Positions 61,805-64,000 of a stretch of DNA of 64,000 bases are shown piece after piece. The stretch spans positions 310,001 through 374,000 of the forward strand of contig JAIVFI010000005.1 of NCBI GenBank assembly GCA_025558095.1. Direction: 5' to 3'. The DNA is from Hyaloraphidium curvatum. Taxonomy: Eukaryota > Monoblepharomycota > Hyaloraphidiomycetes > Hyaloraphidiales > Hyaloraphidiaceae. A program made the position numbers and the translations under genes. Position 1 is the stretch's first letter; each line of letters starts with the position of its first letter. The notes beneath the pieces are model-generated. The model was given only the letters and a program-made list of their open reading frames with translations, had not been told where the DNA came from and did not search any database.

Positions 61805-62979
61805 CTACAACTTGGCGCCACCAGAACCGCCGTCGCCTGCTATTCGGACGACCAGCTTGCCGAACTGGGTGCTTTTCTGATGGGCAGAACCCGTGAGCGC
61901 GATTTTCCTGCCTGCACGCGCCGACCCGCTCACCCGCATCTCCTCGAACGCAGCCTCTGCGTTTTCCAGCCCGTCAAACACCCGCGACACCACCGGCCTC
62001 AGCTTGTGGTTCTTGATGAACAAATCCATGTCTTCGTATTCCTTGCGCGAACCAAGCACGGATCCGCGGAGCTGCAGCTCTTTCAGCCATAACCACGGCA
62101 TGGTGACTGTTGTCTCGGCGCCGGCGACAGCTCCGTACACAACAATCTTGGCTCCTTCGCGGCAGAGGCGCATAAACGCCTTGGTGTTCGGGCCGGAGGA
62201 ACCGTCGATCACGGCGTCGAAGCCTCCGCCCTTCGGGAGCTGCCTCTCGAGCTCCTCGACCCACGATGCTGAGTAGAGACAATCAGCACCAGCTGTTCCC
62301 GCTTTGTCTGGCCCCATTCGATCGCACCGTTCCGGTAGTTCACGCCTCCCTTGGCGCCCAGCTCCTTTGCCCTGGCCAGCTTCTCCTCGCTGCCCGACGT
62401 CACCCACACCTCCGCCCCCATCGCGTCCAGGAATTGCATCGCGAAAACCGCCACCCCGCCCCCGATCCCCGGCACCAGCACCCTCTTCCCCTTGGCGTCC
62501 GGCGCGCCGATCTCGGCCAGCACGATCGCGTGCCACGCCGTCAAGCCCGCGAGCGGCACCGCCGACGCCTGCTCGAACGAGAGGTGATCCGGCATGGGAA
62601 ACGGGATGTCCTCGTGCACGCAAATGTACTCTGTCAGCGTCCCGTTCCCGTGCGCGCCGAAACCGTCCACCGTCAGGCCCCAGCGCGGCGCCACGCTGGG
62701 ATTGAAGTAAACGGGTTGGCCGGCTTTGAAACGCGTGCCGCCCTCCACGATCGTGCCCGACGCGTCGGCGCCGAGGATCCAGCCGTCCCGGATGCCGGGG
62801 TACAATCCTTCGCGGATGAACATGTCCCGTCGGTTAAGCGCCGACGCGTGGATCCGCACGAGCACGTGGTTCGGGCGCGGGGAGGGCCGGGGGACGGTGG
62901 TGACGGGGGCGGGGTCCCATCGCGGTTGGCCCTTCGGGACCGCGGAGCGTTGGAGCACGATGGCTTTCATTGCGTTCAT
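61805..62979 (-). CDS. Zinc-type alcohol dehydrogenase-like oxidoreductase
   Basis: At least two exons, with an intron at 62269-62327. A 69-nt GTGAGC...CACCCAG segment near 61864-61932 is in frame and is probably a second intron before FGKLVVRI. The start is MNAMKAIVLQRSAVPKGQ. The GroES-like domain has HVLVRIHASALNRRDMFIREG and LGADASGTIVEGG. The Rossmann domain has VLVPGIGGGVAVFAMQF and VTSGSEEKLARAKELGA. The exon 2 segment is GGGFDAVIDGSSGP. The zinc Cys of classic ADHs is replaced by Asn in SALNRRD, so this is the quinone-oxidoreductase-like (zinc-free) branch. NADPH use is likely. The substrate is unknown. Confidence 0.85.
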
Positions 62980-63100
62980 CTTCTGCCGGGAAGCCCAGCC
63001 GACAGCAGCCCGTACGTTCCCGGTCAAGTCGAGGAGGGAGGGAGAAGTGTTGAGACGCGGCCTGCTCCCAGAACCCGTTCGTCCAGATCCGATCCCGGGA

Positions 63101-63997
63101 ATGGTGGGCTCGTCTGCGCCTCCGTGCTTCGTCGATCTGATGGAAACTCGCAGTCTGTCACGCTCCATACGACGCTGGGCGACATTTCCATCGAGCTGTT
63201 CTGCGAGGCCGTCCCGAAATCCTGCGAGGCAAGCCCACACCTTCCTCCGCCGCAGACGGGCTGCTGACGCCGAGGGCCCAGAATTTCCTCGCGCTCTGCG
63301 CCTCCAACTACTACGATGGCTGCCAGTTCCACAGGTCCGGGGATTCGCTTCCGTTACGCGGTGTGAACGGACCTTGACGGTGCCGGCACAGGAACATCAA
63401 GGGCTTCATTGTCCAGACGGGCGACCCGACGAATACCGGAAAGGGCGGGACTTCGATATGGGGTCGGAAGTACGAGGACGAGATCAAATCGACGCTGAAG
63501 GTTCGGGGCGCTGCGGGCGCAACGGTTCTCTGTGACGGACCTTGACCGGCTGTTTCGCGCAGCACAACGCTCGGGGAATCGTTTCGATGGCAAGCTCGGG
63601 CCCGGATACGAACGCTAGCCAGTTCTTTATTGTGTGTTGTCACCTCGCTGGCTCGCCACGCTCTGGGCTAACATGTCGTCGATTCAGAGCGTTGGTGATA
63701 GCGTTGTCTCGCGACCGCCGATCAACTAATCCACATCCTCCAATCGACGCTCGTGTTTAGTATGCCAAGCTGCCTCAGCTGGACGGCAAGTACACGGTCT
63801 TTGGCAAGGTGATTGACGGCTTCGACACTCTGGACTCTCTCGAGAAGCTCCCTGTCGACGACAAATACCGCCCTCTTTCTTCCGACGTGCGGATACGGAG
63901 CATCACCATACATGCGAATCCGAGTGGGTGCTGAATCCGCGCGGATTCTCGAGAAACGCCTGACTCCTTGCCCGCAGTTGCCGACCTACAAAGCTGA
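63101..63997 (+). CDS. PPIL3: Peptidyl-prolyl isomerase, PPIL3-type cyclophilin
   Basis: Seven exons. Introns: 63104-63153, 63229-63281 (GC-AG), 63335-63391, 63501-63562, 63632-63760 and 63924-63977. The first exon contributes only the ATG. The joined protein reads [77 protein letters not shown] and [18 protein letters not shown]. It ends [16 protein letters not shown], matching the short PPIL3 tail. PPIL3 is a single-domain cyclophilin of spliceosomal complexes. The last intron was preferred to a read-through stop at 63932 because it restores the family's C-terminus. Confidence 0.92.
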
Positions 63998-64000
63998 CAC

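Noticed and set aside
1-64000. CRISPR arrays, rRNA genes or other prokaryote-type repeats
   Set aside because: None was seen on reading the window; the introns show eukaryotic nuclear DNA.

Overview
The window is a gene-dense, GC-rich piece of a eukaryotic nuclear genome. Most genes carry short introns (about 40-65 nt, a few of 80-140 nt) with GT..AG ends, usually GTGGGT, GTGCGT or GTATGT donors. There is no operon organisation. Genes are packed tightly, and many form head-to-head pairs with 85-250 bp between start codons. The gene set points to an early-diverging fungus (chytrid or blastoclad grade) or a close unicellular opisthokont. Fungus-like items are a Ytp1/DUF2427 membrane protein, a CET1-type RNA triphosphatase, a tricalbin-like protein, a YFH7-like kinase and UTP13. 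Items usually lost in yeasts are JMJD4, a GTPBP1-like GTPase, a bacterial-type glucokinase and a Frizzled-like receptor. The organism is inferred; no rRNA or marker gene was seen.

Layout. 1-25 kb: acyl-CoA dehydrogenase end, SDR, acidic hypothetical protein, Ytp1-like protein / ELP6, small Cys protein, mitochondrial carrier / RecQ helicase, small membrane protein, eIF3c / CET1, PNPOx-like protein / alpha-beta hydrolase, glucokinase, extended synaptotagmin, Cys-rich protein. 25-32.5 kb: an accessory block. It holds a large minus-strand gene that appears to fuse an N-terminal XPG/FEN1-type nuclease to a Fanzor1 (TnpB-like, RNA-guided) nuclease, a divergently transcribed helix-turn-helix protein, and an intact pogo/Tigger-type DDE transposase. 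33-64 kb: F-box protein, HTATSF1/CUS2, UTP13 / eRF1, class I HDAC / JMJD4, 6-phosphogluconate dehydrogenase, class 2 DHODH, alpha-beta hydrolase, CinA-like amidase, GST-like protein / SNARE-like protein, Frizzled-like GPCR, YFH7-like kinase / phosphoglycerate dehydrogenase, GTPBP1-like GTPase / RING-H2 protein, zinc-type oxidoreductase / PPIL3 cyclophilin (slashes mark head-to-head pairs).

Most genes are housekeeping: translation initiation (eIF3c), termination (eRF1 and its likely hydroxylase JMJD4), splicing (HTATSF1, PPIL3), capping (CET1), ribosome biogenesis (UTP13), sugar, serine and pyrimidine metabolism, and ER-plasma membrane contacts.

The stand-out item is the XPG-Fanzor1 gene. The XPG catalytic residues, the RuvC motifs, the zinc finger and the terminal HRD motif are all visible. 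A canonical 44-nt intron joins the two halves, and the Fanzor half has no nearby ATG of its own. One single-base frame break near the XPG GNDY motif has to be explained before the gene can be called intact.
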